A stretch of 62,429 bases of DNA from Promethearchaeota archaeon (GCA_019894975.1 JAGXNO010000020.1:1-62429); one strand, 5' to 3'. Shown: positions 9,858-19,523, counted from the first letter of the stretch. The notes: generated by a model not told the origin, from the letters alone. A program made the numbers and translations.

Positions 9858-11711
9858 ATGGTTTCAAATAAGAATAATTTTCATAGAAATAATTCAATTG
9901 GACAAATTTTCACCCCAAATTATGTAGCAGAATTCATGGTAAGAAATATCGCTACCTTAGTTTTGGAAAGTAAGATGAATCTGCAAAGGTTAAAGGTTCT
10001 AGAACCATCGGCAGGAGAGGGTATATTTTTGAAACACTTTCTCCAAAACAAGTTTTCTAATATCCATGCTTATGAGATGGATTTATCCCTTAAGGAAAAT
10101 CTATTAGATTTATTTCCAACAGTAAAATTGGAGTTTAAAAATTTTTTAGATTCCAGCATTGCAGATAAATACGATATCATAATCGGTAATCCCCCTTATT
10201 TAGGTCAGAACTATAATGCTGCTGTTTTCCAAGAATATGTAAGGAAATATCCTATTTGTGAAAAGTTTTTCGTTGGAAATATGGATTTATTCTACTATTT
10301 CATTCATATGGGAATAGAGAAGTTAAATCCTGGAGGATTTCTTTCTTTTATTACTACTAATTACTGGATTACGAAATCCCAAAAAACAGGGATAAAATAT
10401 TTGAAACCCCATATACTCAATGAATGTTTTCTTGTTCAATATATAGACTTATCAAATTTAAAGATATTCGAAGATGCCAGAGGACAACATAACTGTATTT
10501 TCGTCTTACAGAAAAAAAGTAGTCAAGAAAAAATTAATAAAACGAATAAGGATATTCAGATAATTCAAACCTTAGGAAAGAATGAGGGGCAACATAAGCA
10601 AGATTCACTAAATAATTTAATTTTTCAGGATCTTATTCATAATAATCATTCAAGCAGCATTCGAAAATATACTTCAGCAACTACAAATGAGGATTTAGAA
10701 CTTGATAGTAGTTGGAATCTACTTTACTCCAAGGATGTTAAAGTCGTTGTAGATAAAATCGAAAATTATTGTAAGGATAACGGAAATATCTCAAAATTGA
10801 ATGACCTCTTTATTATAAGGAATGGTTTAATTTTAATAAATGATAGTGTATTTATTTTAAAGGAAGGAAAAGAATTAAAATTTGAAAATAATCAACTGTA
10901 TATTCAAATTAAAGGAGAGTACTTCAAACTTAATGAATTCGAAAGAAATCGGCTTAAAAAAGCATATAAAAGTAAATCAATCATTCCTTACGGATACCTT
11001 AATGAGGATTACGCAGGTTATATTCTTTATTTCAATAAGAATGAATTCGGAAATCAATCAGAAAATAAACGCAATCATCTACTTGAAAAAAAATATCCCT
11101 CTCTTACTAAATATCTAAAGCAATTTGAAGATGAATTACGTGAGACCTTAATCAATGCTAAGGAGAATCCCCATGATCTTTATTATCCTCGAAGAGGATC
11201 TTTTATTCGAAAAACCGAAAGAGATTCAAAAGAGATATTAGTTGATCTTGAACCTTTATATGAACAGAACCAAAAGATTTTTTTTAAGTACATTTCAACT
11301 AAAAATATCTTCGGATTTACAGCTGATCCTTATTATGCCACTTCAGATACATATTTCCTTTGGCCAAAGTCATGTGAAAAAAGTATTAATTACCCGTTTA
11401 TACTCGCTTACTTGAATTCTAGCATAGTATCTTTTTTGTACAAAGCTAAAAATATCATTATTAAAAGAAGTAAGACCAAGCTAGAGTATGGATTGCCAAT
11501 TCCTAACATTAAAAATTTTATAACTGAAGAAAAGAGTAAAATTATCAATCTCATAGAAAATCTTGTTGTATCTTTAATTGGGGACATAAATTCAAACCCA
11601 AGTAAGAAGGCATATAACGATAAACACAATATTCAAAGAACCATTGATTCGCTTTTCTTTCAGCTTTTTGACTTAGATGTAAAAAATATTTCTAAATTAT
11701 TAGAAAATTAA
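9858..11711 (+). CDS. DNA N6-adenine methyltransferase with TaqI-like recognition region (type IIG/solitary)
   Basis: Protein of 617 residues. The N terminus has the GQIFTP-x-x-x-(A)-x-x-M motif of Eco57I/TaqI-type enzymes, followed by SAM-binding motif I (LEPSAGEGIFLKHFL) and the catalytic NPPY near residue 110, so it should transfer a methyl group to adenine N6 in DNA. The C-terminal half looks like a TaqI-type target-recognition domain, including the segment that ends FILAYLNSSIVSFLY. No separate restriction endonuclease is adjacent and no PD-(D/E)XK motif was recognised at the N terminus, so it may be a solitary methyltransferase or a defence remnant. Confidence 0.88.
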   Translation: MVSNKNNFHRNNSIGQIFTPNYVAEFMVRNIATLVLESKMNLQRLKVLEPSAGEGIFLKHFLQNKFSNIHAYEMDLSLKENLLDLFPTVKLEFKNFLDSSIADKYDIIIGNPPYLGQNYNAAVFQEYVRKYPICEKFFVGNMDLFYYFIHMGIEKLNPGGFLSFITTNYWITKSQKTGIKYLKPHILNECFLVQYIDLSNLKIFEDARGQHNCIFVLQKKSSQEKINKTNKDIQIIQTLGKNEGQHKQDSLNNLIFQDLIHNNHSSSIRKYTSATTNEDLELDSSWNLLYSKDVKVVVDKIENYCKDNGNISKLNDLFIIRNGLILINDSVFILKEGKELKFENNQLYIQIKGEYFKLNEFERNRLKKAYKSKSIIPYGYLNEDYAGYILYFNKNEFGNQSENKRNHLLEKKYPSLTKYLKQFEDELRETLINAKENPHDLYYPRRGSFIRKTERDSKEILVDLEPLYEQNQKIFFKYISTKNIFGFTADPYYATSDTYFLWPKSCEKSINYPFILAYLNSSIVSFLYKAKNIIIKRSKTKLEYGLPIPNIKNFITEEKSKIINLIENLVVSLIGDINSNPSKKAYNDKHNIQRTIDSLFFQLFDLDVKNISKLLEN

Positions 11712-11871
11712 TATAAAAATCCATTAAAGTTGTTTCTAATGGCTCTCTTTCTTATTATTAAGAATCGATAGGTTTTTATAGATCAAATACCATAATTTAT
11801 TTGTCTAAAAAGACGTCAAGAAGGAATTTACATACTAAGTATTGACATTTTAAAAATAAAGGTGGGAAAGA

Positions 11872-12492
11872 ATGAGGGATGATTTTGACGATTTTATTGA
11901 CCAAATAAGAAAGTATTTTAAATTAGATACTGATATGTTTGATATCGATTTTTTATTTGTTCCAGAATCAGATAAAAACTTAAGAAAAGTTCTAAAAGAC
12001 GAGAATATAAAGGGATTTAAGATATCTTACCATTATGAGTCAGGAATGGACAAACCAGAAATAAAAGTTGAGGGAAATATTGATGATAAACGAATTCATG
12101 AATATTTAAAAAATGTAGATGTTTCTAAAATCCCACAATTAAATAATTTATATCAAACACAATCTACTAAAGAAATTGACGCGAGTACGCTTTCATTGGA
12201 TACTTTTCTTAAAAAAGAAGAAAAAGATCAGAGAAATTTAAAAGAACCCTATACCGAAATTTGTGATAATGATGGGTTTACTGAAATAATGGTTGAAATT
12301 CCGGGTATGGGTAAAGATAATGTCACTATTAAGTTTGAAGATAAAGGAAAGAAGATGATATTTATTGCTAAAAATGAAAAGCGAAAATTTATGAAGGCTA
12401 TTCCACTACTTTTCAAATCTTCAGAAGGAGAATGTGAAATAGAAGTAAACAATGGGATTGCTATAATAAAAGTCAGTAAAGCAGTTGCATAA
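11872..12492 (+). CDS. Hsp20/alpha-crystallin-like protein
   Basis: Protein of 206 residues. The C-terminal 80 residues have the alpha-crystallin-type beta-sandwich pattern (about 128-206: a strand with EIMVEIPGMGKDNVTIKFED and the late EVNNGIAIIKVSK strand). The N-terminal half is acidic and not recognised. The ATG is preceded by AGGTGGG. It is followed 62 bases later by cdc48 on the same strand, suggesting that a holdase-type chaperone and an unfoldase are expressed together. The classical C-terminal I-x-I motif of small heat-shock proteins is absent. Confidence 0.75.
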   Translation: MRDDFDDFIDQIRKYFKLDTDMFDIDFLFVPESDKNLRKVLKDENIKGFKISYHYESGMDKPEIKVEGNIDDKRIHEYLKNVDVSKIPQLNNLYQTQSTKEIDASTLSLDTFLKKEEKDQRNLKEPYTEICDNDGFTEIMVEIPGMGKDNVTIKFEDKGKKMIFIAKNEKRKFMKAIPLLFKSSEGECEIEVNNGIAIIKVSKAVA

Positions 12493-12554
12493 TTTTTTTT
12501 TATAATATTATTTGTAATAGAGATAGAATTAAAATAGGATATGATGATAGAAGT

Positions 12555-14780
12555 ATGAGTGAAATAACTCGGGAATATAAGGGAAATGGGAGAAAAGTAA
12601 GAATTAAGGATGCTTATAAAGGTGATGCTGGAAGAGGTAGGATTAGAATAGATCCTGCGGTAATTCAAGAAATGAATCTCAAAACAGGAGATGTTATTGA
12701 AATTTCACATCCAACAGCAGGAATGAAAACTGCTGCACTTTTATTTCCAGGAAAAGAAGAAGATAAAGGTTCGAATTCAATTCGAATAGATTCTTCACTT
12801 CGAAGGAATTTAGACGCGTCTTTGGATGATATTGTAGAAATACGAAAAATTGAAGCAAGTTTAGCTGATCGAATAACATTTGCGGGATTAGAAGAATCAG
12901 TTATCTTAAGAAGGTCTGAACAATTAGTCCGAATGTTGGAAAATCGTGTGATTACCAAGGGAGATATATTAAGTTTTAATGCAATGGGGAGAAGGATTGA
13001 TTTTATTGTTGTTGATTTCGCTCCTAAATCCACAGCTGTTAGAATTCACTTAGAAACAAAAATTACTATTTCTGAGAAATCTCACAAGGAGTTAGAAGAA
13101 TTAGAAGGTAGAAGAGTTACTTATGAAGATATTGGTGGATTAGAAGAAGAAATTCAAAAAATTCGTGAAATGATTGAATTACCGATTAGACATCCTGAAT
13201 TATTCAAACGAATAGGAATCGATCCACCTAAAGGTGTTTTGCTCCACGGTCCACCTGGTACCGGTAAGACTTTACTCGCAAGAGCGGTTGCATATGAAAC
13301 TGAAGCACATTTTATAACCATAAGTGGACCTGAAATAATGAGTAAGTTTTATGGTCAAAGTGAAGAAAATCTAAGAAAAGTATTTGAAGAAGCAAAAGAC
13401 ATGTCACCATCCATAATTTTTATAGATGAGCTTGATTCAATTGCCCCTAAGAGAGGAGAAGTAACTGGTGAAGTGGAAAGAAGAGTCGTTGCTCAGCTAC
13501 TTTCATTATTAGATGGTTTAGAAGGGAGAGGGGAGACTATCGTGATCGGTGCTACCAATAGAGTGAATGATATAGATCCCGCACTCCGACGCCCAGGTAG
13601 ATTTGACAGAGAAATTGAAATTGGTGTTCCTGATACGGATGGTAGGTATGATATCTTATTAATTCATACTCGCGGGATGCCATTACATGATGATGTTGAT
13701 CTACGTTTTATTGCTCAAAAAACTCACGGTTTTGTGGGAGCAGATGTCGAGGCATTAGCAAAGGAAGCAGCGATGCTAGCAATAAGAGCTATCTTGCCAA
13801 AAATTGATTTAGATAAACCAATCCCCAATGAGATTCTAATGGATATAGAAATTTTTATGAAAAATTTCGAAATTGCTTTAAATGGCATAGAACCTTCAGC
13901 CTTAAGAGAAGTCTTAATTACCCAACCGTCTGAAACTTGGGATGATATTGGTGGTCTGGAAGATGCCAAGCAGCAACTGCAAGAAGTTATTGAATGGCCA
14001 TTAAAATTCCCGCAATTATATACTCATCTAAATTCAAAGCCACCCAATGGGATATTATTATTCGGACCTCCTGGAACCGGGAAAACATTATTAGCAAAAG
14101 CATTAGCTCATGAAAGTGAGTTAAATTTTATATCAGTTAAAGGTCCCGAATTTTTATCAAAATGGGTTGGAGAAAGCGAAAAAGCTGTGAGGGAAACCTT
14201 TAGGAAAGCGAGATCTGCGTCACCGTGTATCATCTTTTTTGATGAAATAGATGCCATCGCTGGAATGAGGGGAAGATTTGCTAGTTCTCAAGTAACTGAG
14301 CAAGTAGTATCACAACTTCTAACAGAAATGGATGGCTTAGAAGGATTGAAAGATGTTATTTTACTGGCTGCAACCAACAGACAAGATATGCTAGATCCTG
14401 CCTTACTCCGTTCAGGGAGATTTGGAAGGCATGTAGAAATTCCGTTACCTGACAAAGATGCTAGAATAGATATATTTAAGATTCATCTAGGAAACAAACC
14501 ACTTGCTTCTGATGTAAATATCAAGCAACTGGCAGAAGCTTTAGAGGGATATACAGGGGCCGATATTCAAGCTATATGTGAGGAAGCAACATTATTAACA
14601 ATTCGGAGAGCTGTATCAGATCCAAACGTCAACACTCAAGATGCAAATTCAGTAAAAACAGTAAAAATTTCACATAAAGAAATCGATCAAGCAATTGTTA
14701 AAATTTTAAAATCTGCAGACAAAGCTCAAAAGTCTCATGAGACCTATTCAAAAGAACCCTCAGAAGATATATATAGATAA
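12555..14780 (+). CDS. cdc48: Cdc48/VAT-type AAA+ ATPase (p97 homologue)
   Basis: Protein of 741 residues, the normal length for archaeal VAT. An N-terminal double-psi beta-barrel/4-vinyl-reductase-like substrate domain (about 1-185) precedes two AAA+ modules. Module D1 has Walker A GPPGTGKT and Walker B IIFIDELD with arginine-finger region [12 protein letters not shown]; module D2 has a second GPPGTGKT and IIFFDEID with [11 protein letters not shown]. It should unfold ubiquitin-like-tagged or damaged proteins using ATP. The C terminus ends SEDIYR, without the HbYX motif that docks on the proteasome, so it may work with other partners. It is flanked by an Hsp20-like gene and a winged-helix regulator. 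Confidence 0.95.
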   Translation: MSEITREYKGNGRKVRIKDAYKGDAGRGRIRIDPAVIQEMNLKTGDVIEISHPTAGMKTAALLFPGKEEDKGSNSIRIDSSLRRNLDASLDDIVEIRKIEASLADRITFAGLEESVILRRSEQLVRMLENRVITKGDILSFNAMGRRIDFIVVDFAPKSTAVRIHLETKITISEKSHKELEELEGRRVTYEDIGGLEEEIQKIREMIELPIRHPELFKRIGIDPPKGVLLHGPPGTGKTLLARAVAYETEAHFITISGPEIMSKFYGQSEENLRKVFEEAKDMSPSIIFIDELDSIAPKRGEVTGEVERRVVAQLLSLLDGLEGRGETIVIGATNRVNDIDPALRRPGRFDREIEIGVPDTDGRYDILLIHTRGMPLHDDVDLRFIAQKTHGFVGADVEALAKEAAMLAIRAILPKIDLDKPIPNEILMDIEIFMKNFEIALNGIEPSALREVLITQPSETWDDIGGLEDAKQQLQEVIEWPLKFPQLYTHLNSKPPNGILLFGPPGTGKTLLAKALAHESELNFISVKGPEFLSKWVGESEKAVRETFRKARSASPCIIFFDEIDAIAGMRGRFASSQVTEQVVSQLLTEMDGLEGLKDVILLAATNRQDMLDPALLRSGRFGRHVEIPLPDKDARIDIFKIHLGNKPLASDVNIKQLAEALEGYTGADIQAICEEATLLTIRRAVSDPNVNTQDANSVKTVKISHKEIDQAIVKILKSADKAQKSHETYSKEPSEDIYR

Positions 14781-14804
14781 CTTTATTGGATGGAGGAAAG
14801 ATTA

Positions 14805-15590
14805 ATGGAAGTAGAAGAACAAGAAAGAGGAAACTTATTCCTTAGTATGGATAATTTACTTGAAATATTAGGTAATCCTACTCGACGGATGATTTTATCG
14901 AAATTAGCGAAAGTACCTCTCGGTGCTTCGGAATTAGCAGCTTCATTTGGAAAAAAGATATCAAGACAAGCAATTCATTCTCAACTTAAAATGCTTTCTG
15001 ACTATGACATACTTGAAAGTTTCGGTGACGATCCAAGGAATATTAAATATCGAATTAAAAGTAATCTATCCCTACGAATTAATGTATCTCCAGATTATTA
15101 TAATATCAAATATAATGTATCGAGAGTGGATGATTATAGCGTAAAATTAGAACTTAGAGATACAGGATGTCATGTTGATTATGAAAAAATTAAAGGTACT
15201 AATGAGAAATTCAGATTTATTGGGGAGAAAATAAGGGAAATAGAAAAGAAGACTAGTATCCTAGAGCAAGAAAGAAATGTATTATTGCATAATAAAGAGT
15301 GCTTCATTATTGAACTAAAAAATATAATGGCTGAGCAATACGAAGAGAATATGAAGACAAAAGAACAGCCTAACCTCGAAAAAGAAATTTTCTATACACT
15401 GTTTTATAATCCCGCCAGATATTTCAAAAGAATTAATATTGATAAGTTATTAGATGATCTTTTTTTCTCAGAGATGGGACCTATTCTTAGAGACACCAAT
15501 AAAGTGACTATTCGTCATTTGCTTAGAGATTTAACCAGCATGATGGATTTCCTAAGGGAAGATGAAGATAAATGGTTTTTTGATATATAG
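14805..15590 (+). CDS. ArsR-like winged-helix transcription regulator with coiled coil
   Basis: About 261 residues from the ATG at 14805. This start is preferred over the ATG at 14790 because a GGAGGAAAG ribosome-binding sequence lies between them. Residues about 12-85 form a winged-helix domain of ArsR type (LLEILGNPTRRMILSKLA, then a recognition helix ISRQAIHSQLKMLSDYDIL). A beta segment and a coiled coil (about 150-185) follow, with a helical C-terminal region. It sits 24 bases after cdc48 and is a candidate stress regulator of this cluster; that role is inferred. Confidence 0.8.
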   Translation: MEVEEQERGNLFLSMDNLLEILGNPTRRMILSKLAKVPLGASELAASFGKKISRQAIHSQLKMLSDYDILESFGDDPRNIKYRIKSNLSLRINVSPDYYNIKYNVSRVDDYSVKLELRDTGCHVDYEKIKGTNEKFRFIGEKIREIEKKTSILEQERNVLLHNKECFIIELKNIMAEQYEENMKTKEQPNLEKEIFYTLFYNPARYFKRINIDKLLDDLFFSEMGPILRDTNKVTIRHLLRDLTSMMDFLREDEDKWFFDI

Positions 15591-15622
15591 GGAGTAATTT
15601 TATATTAAGTGGGGTAATTAAA

Positions 15623-16123
15623 ATAAGTTTTGAAGATCTGAAGAAACAAATGGCAGAGATATTCGAACGAGTAAAAAAAGATGTTCGAAGAGTAACGGGA
15701 CGCCAAAGAGCGGGTCTTACTTTAGGTTTGGTCGAGATGGGGATGTATAGGGGAGGTTTTATAGGGGGTATGCATTTTTCTCCAGGAACAGATATAGTAA
15801 TGAATAAAACACCCTTGAAAATACTCCTTGAACAACAACCTTATGAAATAGTTTGGGCATATACTTACCACATTCTTTTACATGAATATGTTCATTCATT
15901 AGGGATTTTAAATGAGCAACAATGTAGAGATATTACATTGAGAATAAGTGAAGAAATTTTTAATGAAACTGATCATCCTGCTATTATGCTAGCGAAAAAA
16001 GGAATTGGAACTTTTTTTCCGAATGTAAAATTAATATACGCTCCTCCAGATCTTCGACCAGATGGCATCCCGATAGAATATATTTACGATTTTGACAGAG
16101 GAAGTTATGAGTATTATTCCTAA
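15623..16123 (+). CDS. HExxH-motif protein, putative zinc metallopeptidase-like; likely ATA start
   Basis: The first ATG is at 15650 (157 residues), but codons upstream in frame read I-S-F-E-D-L-K-K-Q-M, a typical N terminus, and GGGGT at 15611-15615 sits seven bases before the ATA at 15623. I therefore extend the gene to 15623 (166 residues). The helix ILLHEYVHSLG carries an HExxH zinc-binding motif (residues 87-91 in this numbering), followed by a downstream Asn-Glu-rich segment that could supply a third ligand. It is short for a peptidase and the family is not recognised. It follows the winged-helix gene closely and is probably in the same transcript as cdc48. Confidence 0.7.
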   Translation: MSFEDLKKQMAEIFERVKKDVRRVTGRQRAGLTLGLVEMGMYRGGFIGGMHFSPGTDIVMNKTPLKILLEQQPYEIVWAYTYHILLHEYVHSLGILNEQQCRDITLRISEEIFNETDHPAIMLAKKGIGTFFPNVKLIYAPPDLRPDGIPIEYIYDFDRGSYEYYS

Positions 16124-16178
16124 GAAGAAAAGAAGCTATTTCAAATCTTCCTATTAAGATTTTTTTCTATTATATATT

Positions 16179-16559
16179 TTACATATGAATCGGTTTTGGT
16201 ATATCCAGAATATTTTTCAAGGTGGAGACTAACTTTTTATGGGTAAACGGTTTATCTAAAAATCCCATTGCTCCATTCAAGTAAACAATCTCTTTTATTG
16301 TCCTATCGGCACTCGCGAAAATAACTCTTGTACTTCCGTCAATTTCTAAGATCGCCTTTAGCGCGTCAATTCCATTTTTAATCGGCATTCTATAATCGAG
16401 AATAATAATGTCTGGTTTTTCTTGGAATTTTTTAAACATCTCAATTGCCTCATCACCATTACTTGCAAAGCCTACTACGTGAAATCCCGACATATCTAGA
16501 AGTAACTCATAGAGTCTTTGAAGATCTCTGTCATCCTCTGCAATGAAAATATCTATTAT
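16179..16559 (-). CDS. Stand-alone response-regulator receiver domain; likely ATA start
   Basis: The only in-frame ATG (16493) lies inside the receiver fold. Reading upstream, the sequence I-I-D-I-F-I-A-E-D-D supplies beta1 and the acidic pocket, directly after an in-frame TAA, and a perfect AGGAGG (16568-16573) is spaced eight bases from the ATA at 16559. The resulting 126-residue protein is exactly one receiver domain: acidic residues 8-10, phosphoacceptor Asp55 in IILDYRMP, and Lys103 in DKPF. There is no output domain, so it probably acts like CheY or a phosphorelay intermediate. It could be a partner for the orphan PAS kinases at 4.4 and 7.9 kb; that link is inferred. Confidence 0.88.
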   Translation of the reverse strand: MIDIFIAEDDRDLQRLYELLLDMSGFHVVGFASNGDEAIEMFKKFQEKPDIIILDYRMPIKNGIDALKAILEIDGSTRVIFASADRTIKEIVYLNGAMGFLDKPFTHKKLVSTLKNILDIPKPIHM

Positions 16560-16565
16560 TTAGAA

Positions 16566-16909
16566 CGCCTCCTAATCCAAATTACTTCTTTTACAACATT
16601 AAATAAGGATTTAACTACTTCACACTCAACCTAATTTTATTTGCAATATCCCTTTTCAATAAAATTGTTATGCAAATCAAGTACAGTATTTTTCCTATTT
16701 ATTATTAACCATTTACAAAAACGTGGTTTAAATGGTTCTAATATATTAAACTTGCCCAAGAGAGAAGTAGAATCATATTCTAAAAAAAGAATTTAATAAT
16801 TTTTATTATCTACCCTCTTTTTATATACAATAGTTAAGATTAATAGATATGACAAAGTTGAATTAATTAGAATTCAGCTTTTTTAAGAGGTAATCTTACA
16901 ATTTCTGAA
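16566..16909. other. Divergent intergenic region with 9-bp inverted repeat
   Basis: About 345 bases between the receiver and polyferredoxin genes. AACCATTTA at 16707-16715 and its exact reverse complement TAAATGGTT at 16729-16737 form an inverted repeat with a 13-base spacer, a possible operator or hairpin. TTTTTATATAC at 16818-16828 is a TATA-box candidate for the downstream gene. No further gene is visible. Confidence 0.5.
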
Positions 16910-17962
16910 ATGATCTCTAAAGAAGAAAATAAAGAGGAAATAATAGAAAAAGACCTTGAGATCAATCCAGATAAGCTTATTTTAAAATGGAAATACCAAA
17001 ATGTTGATAAAAAACTAACTTATGACATAAAGAAGTGTATAGGATGTTCATTATGCAAACTAGTTTGTCCAACAGATGCAATCGACCTTGGACCAATACC
17101 TGAGATTGCTCAAGAAATACTAGATGATACCAATCCGAAAATTTTAATCGATCACGAAAAATGCTGCTATTGTATGCTCTGTGCGGTTATTTGCCCAAAT
17201 GATGCATTTCATGAGAATATAGAACCTGAAGGACAAGTCGATTTGAATCAGTATCCAACCATTGATAAGTTTTATAAAATTGATATGAAGAAATGTACCG
17301 AGGATAAAAAAAATGATATCTGCCTCTTGTGCTTAGAGGTAAGAGACAGGAATCATATAGAAAGTTACTTTAGAATCGAAAAAGAATGCCCAACCCACTG
17401 TTTCTCAATTGATTCTCCTTTAAAAGGGGAAGTCATAATTAAGCGAAATATGTTGCATAAGTGTGATCCTCAAGGATGCAAAGCCTGTGTTAATATTTGC
17501 CCAACTGAGTCATTTTTCATCCCAGAAAAAGCAGAAGATGTCAAAAAGTACGGAAAAATTGCGTGTAACGAAGATGAATGTTTTTATTGCGGAGCGTGTG
17601 AAAATTCTTGTCCCGATGACTTAATAATCGTTGAAAGAAAAGAAATTGCTATTAAAGAACCAAAAAGTATCGGTAATTATCCATGGATTAAAGGTTGGGC
17701 AAGAAGTATTAAGGAAATCTTCCGAAAAAGATTAATTTCTGGAAAGGAACAAATCTCAATCCCTTTAATTGAAGAGGAAGTTAAAAAACTAAAGATAAAG
17801 GTCGAAGAAGATGTCCCTCAATTATCCAAAGAAGACCGAGAAAAACTAGCTGAAATGAATGAAAAGATTCAATCTCTTCTGAGGTCATCAAAAATACGCT
17901 ATTGGATAAAGGATAAGAAGACGGAGAATATCAGAAAAGAATTACGGAAAATTTTAAAGTAG
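16910..17962 (+). CDS. Polyferredoxin, FwdF/FmdF-like
   Basis: Protein of 350 residues with successive Cys clusters of 4Fe-4S type: CIGCSLCKLVCP, CCYCMLCAVICP, a divergent cluster with CLLC and a later CP, CKACVNICP and CFYCGACENSCP. The phrase after the first cluster (TDAIDLGP) matches the FwdF subunit of formylmethanofuran dehydrogenase. It should pass low-potential electrons between clusters and so may serve the first step of the methanofuran branch of the Wood-Ljungdahl pathway; a general electron-transfer polyferredoxin is the alternative. Other Fwd subunits are not in the window. The C-terminal 90 residues are Lys/Glu-rich without Cys and unusual for the family. Confidence 0.75.
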   Translation: MISKEENKEEIIEKDLEINPDKLILKWKYQNVDKKLTYDIKKCIGCSLCKLVCPTDAIDLGPIPEIAQEILDDTNPKILIDHEKCCYCMLCAVICPNDAFHENIEPEGQVDLNQYPTIDKFYKIDMKKCTEDKKNDICLLCLEVRDRNHIESYFRIEKECPTHCFSIDSPLKGEVIIKRNMLHKCDPQGCKACVNICPTESFFIPEKAEDVKKYGKIACNEDECFYCGACENSCPDDLIIVERKEIAIKEPKSIGNYPWIKGWARSIKEIFRKRLISGKEQISIPLIEEEVKKLKIKVEEDVPQLSKEDREKLAEMNEKIQSLLRSSKIRYWIKDKKTENIRKELRKILK

Positions 17963-18065
17963 CCTTTTTTCATAATATTGTATATTAGACCTAAAAACCT
18001 CCTTGTTTAAATAGATTTGACTATAAATAAGTTAAGTTTATTCAATTTTTATTAATGAAAACAAA

Positions 18066-18344
18066 ATGAAATTAAAATTAAAGGTTAAAGAACATAAAAA
18101 GAAAAGATTGGTTGTTTGGATACAAAAAGACAAGGATTTTAATGATAGCATACAAGAATTGTTCCGATTTTTTAAAGATAAAATCAAAATTTCAAAATTA
18201 AGCAAAATTACGAATTATTATATTATTTCTTCAGAAAATCCTGGTATCATATTATCCTTGCATTCCACAATACAGGATTTAATCCCCGAAGTCTATTTTA
18301 ACTCAGAGGATTGCTTCGAAGAAAATGAAATCATGAATACTTAG
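18066..18344 (+). CDS. Small hypothetical protein
   Basis: A 92-residue protein with a basic N terminus (MKLKLKVKEHKKKR) and an acidic C terminus. It has alternating strand and helix pattern but no motif I recognise. It lies alone upstream of the convergent tRNA-Pro gene. The ATG has no clear ribosome-binding site, which would suit a leaderless transcript. Confidence 0.5.
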   Translation: MKLKLKVKEHKKKRLVVWIQKDKDFNDSIQELFRFFKDKIKISKLSKITNYYIISSENPGIILSLHSTIQDLIPEVYFNSEDCFEENEIMNT

Positions 18345-18356
18345 AACATTTAAAAA

Positions 18357-18430
18357 TGGGAGAGGAGGGATTTGAACCCCCGACCCCTTGGTCCCAAACC
18401 AAGAATCATACCAGTCTAGACCACTCTCCC
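18357..18430 (-). tRNA. tRNA-Pro (anticodon TGG)
   Basis: The minus strand folds as a complete tRNA: acceptor stem GGGAGAG/CTCTCCC, an anticodon stem CTTGG/CCAAG with loop TTTGGGA giving anticodon TGG, a T arm GGGGG-TTCAAAT-CCCTC, and discriminator A. CCA is not encoded and no intron is seen. A T-run follows it on the minus strand. Confidence 0.95.
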
Positions 18431-18606
18431 GTCAGAAGCAGGCTTAATTTTTACACGGGACCCATCAGTTCTTCTCTTTTAACTGAGAAAAATTAAGAAA
18501 AACCAAACTCATCCTATGTATTTGTTAGTATAGATAAGAAAAAATAATATACTAAAAAAGTTTTATCGTTGAAAAATTAAGTTATTACTTTAAAAATTTA
18601 AAGGAA

Positions 18607-18855
18607 TTATTTTTTAGAAATTGGGAGGGAAAAACAAAACTCTGAACCTTTATTTTTTCCTTCAGATTCAGCCCATATTTTTCCACCATGCATCTTTACG
18701 ATTTTTTTCGAAGTGTAGAGTCCCATTCCTGTTCCTTCAATACCGATATCCCACCCTTTGCCATATCGTTCAATTTTCCCAAATTGTTTAAAAATTTTAT
18801 TTTGGTCATCCCTAGAAAACCCTATACCATTATCTCGAATAGAATGTTTAAACAA
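18607..18855 (-). pseudogene. Histidine-kinase ATPase-domain fragment
   Basis: About 82 residues from a TTG codon cover only the last half of a HATPase_c domain: DNGIGFSRDD (G1 box), the F-box region, GTGMGLYTSKKIV (G2 box) and the terminal GSEFCFSLP strand. The N-box, His dimerisation domain and sensor are missing and the upstream 100 bases do not encode them in any frame I can read. It is most likely the 3' remnant of a lost sensor kinase; expression as a small protein is possible but would not bind ATP normally. Confidence 0.7.
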
Positions 18856-18953
18856 AAATTCTGCTTATGGAAGTAAAATTTTTCGATACGATTAATTTAG
18901 AAGTTACTAATTTATTTAATAGTTAGTATCGACGAATTTGCTTTCAATTCAAA

Positions 18954-19523
18954 ATGCTTAAAACAATATATCTAATAAGGATTGGTAGGTTAGACCAGTC
19001 ATATTTACGTGATTTAAAGACGAATCTCGAGCTCGGGTTTAATGAGTTTAATATGAATGTTGAGATCCTTAAGAAAAAAATTAAATTGAGAAGAAATTAT
19101 TTAGATAAAACTAACAAACAATACAAAGCACAAAAGTTATTAGATCTTTTATACAAGAACGCTAAAGAGAAGAAGTTATTCAGAATTCTTGGGATTTTAG
19201 ACAAAGATATATATTCCAAGAATTTTAATTTCAATTTTGGTGTGGCAAACAGAGGTTCACATGCTGCCTTAATCTCAATATCGCGTCTTAGAGAAAGTTT
19301 TTATATTGAGTCAAGTGATTTATATAGAAAATTAGAATCACAAGAAACACTTAACGAGAGAATATTAAAAGAAGCAAAACACGAGCTTGGGCATACATTT
19401 GGGTTAAAACATTGTCTAAATGATTGTGTAATGCAATCTTCTAATAGTTTAAGAGATACAGATAAAAAACCAGTAGAGTTTTGTCATCCATGTTTAATCA
19501 AAATAAAGAATTTTCTAACATAA
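18954..19523 (+). CDS. amzA: Archaemetzincin (zinc metallopeptidase)
   Basis: Protein of 189 residues, normal for archaeal archaemetzincins. It carries the extended zinc motif HELGHTFGLKH (His143, Glu144, His147, His153) followed by the family's four-Cys structural zinc site: C154 and C158 next to the catalytic motif, a Met-turn (VMQSSNS), and a later FCHPC pair. It should be a soluble aminopeptidase-type metalloprotease whose substrate is unknown. The gene is monocistronic, converging on the ADP-ribosylglycohydrolase gene. Confidence 0.92.
   Translation: MLKTIYLIRIGRLDQSYLRDLKTNLELGFNEFNMNVEILKKKIKLRRNYLDKTNKQYKAQKLLDLLYKNAKEKKLFRILGILDKDIYSKNFNFNFGVANRGSHAALISISRLRESFYIESSDLYRKLESQETLNERILKEAKHELGHTFGLKHCLNDCVMQSSNSLRDTDKKPVEFCHPCLIKIKNFLT

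Noticed and set aside
12249..12668. Minus-strand frame across the Hsp20-like/Cdc48 boundary
   Set aside because: Lies antisense to two well-supported genes and its translation has no domain pattern.
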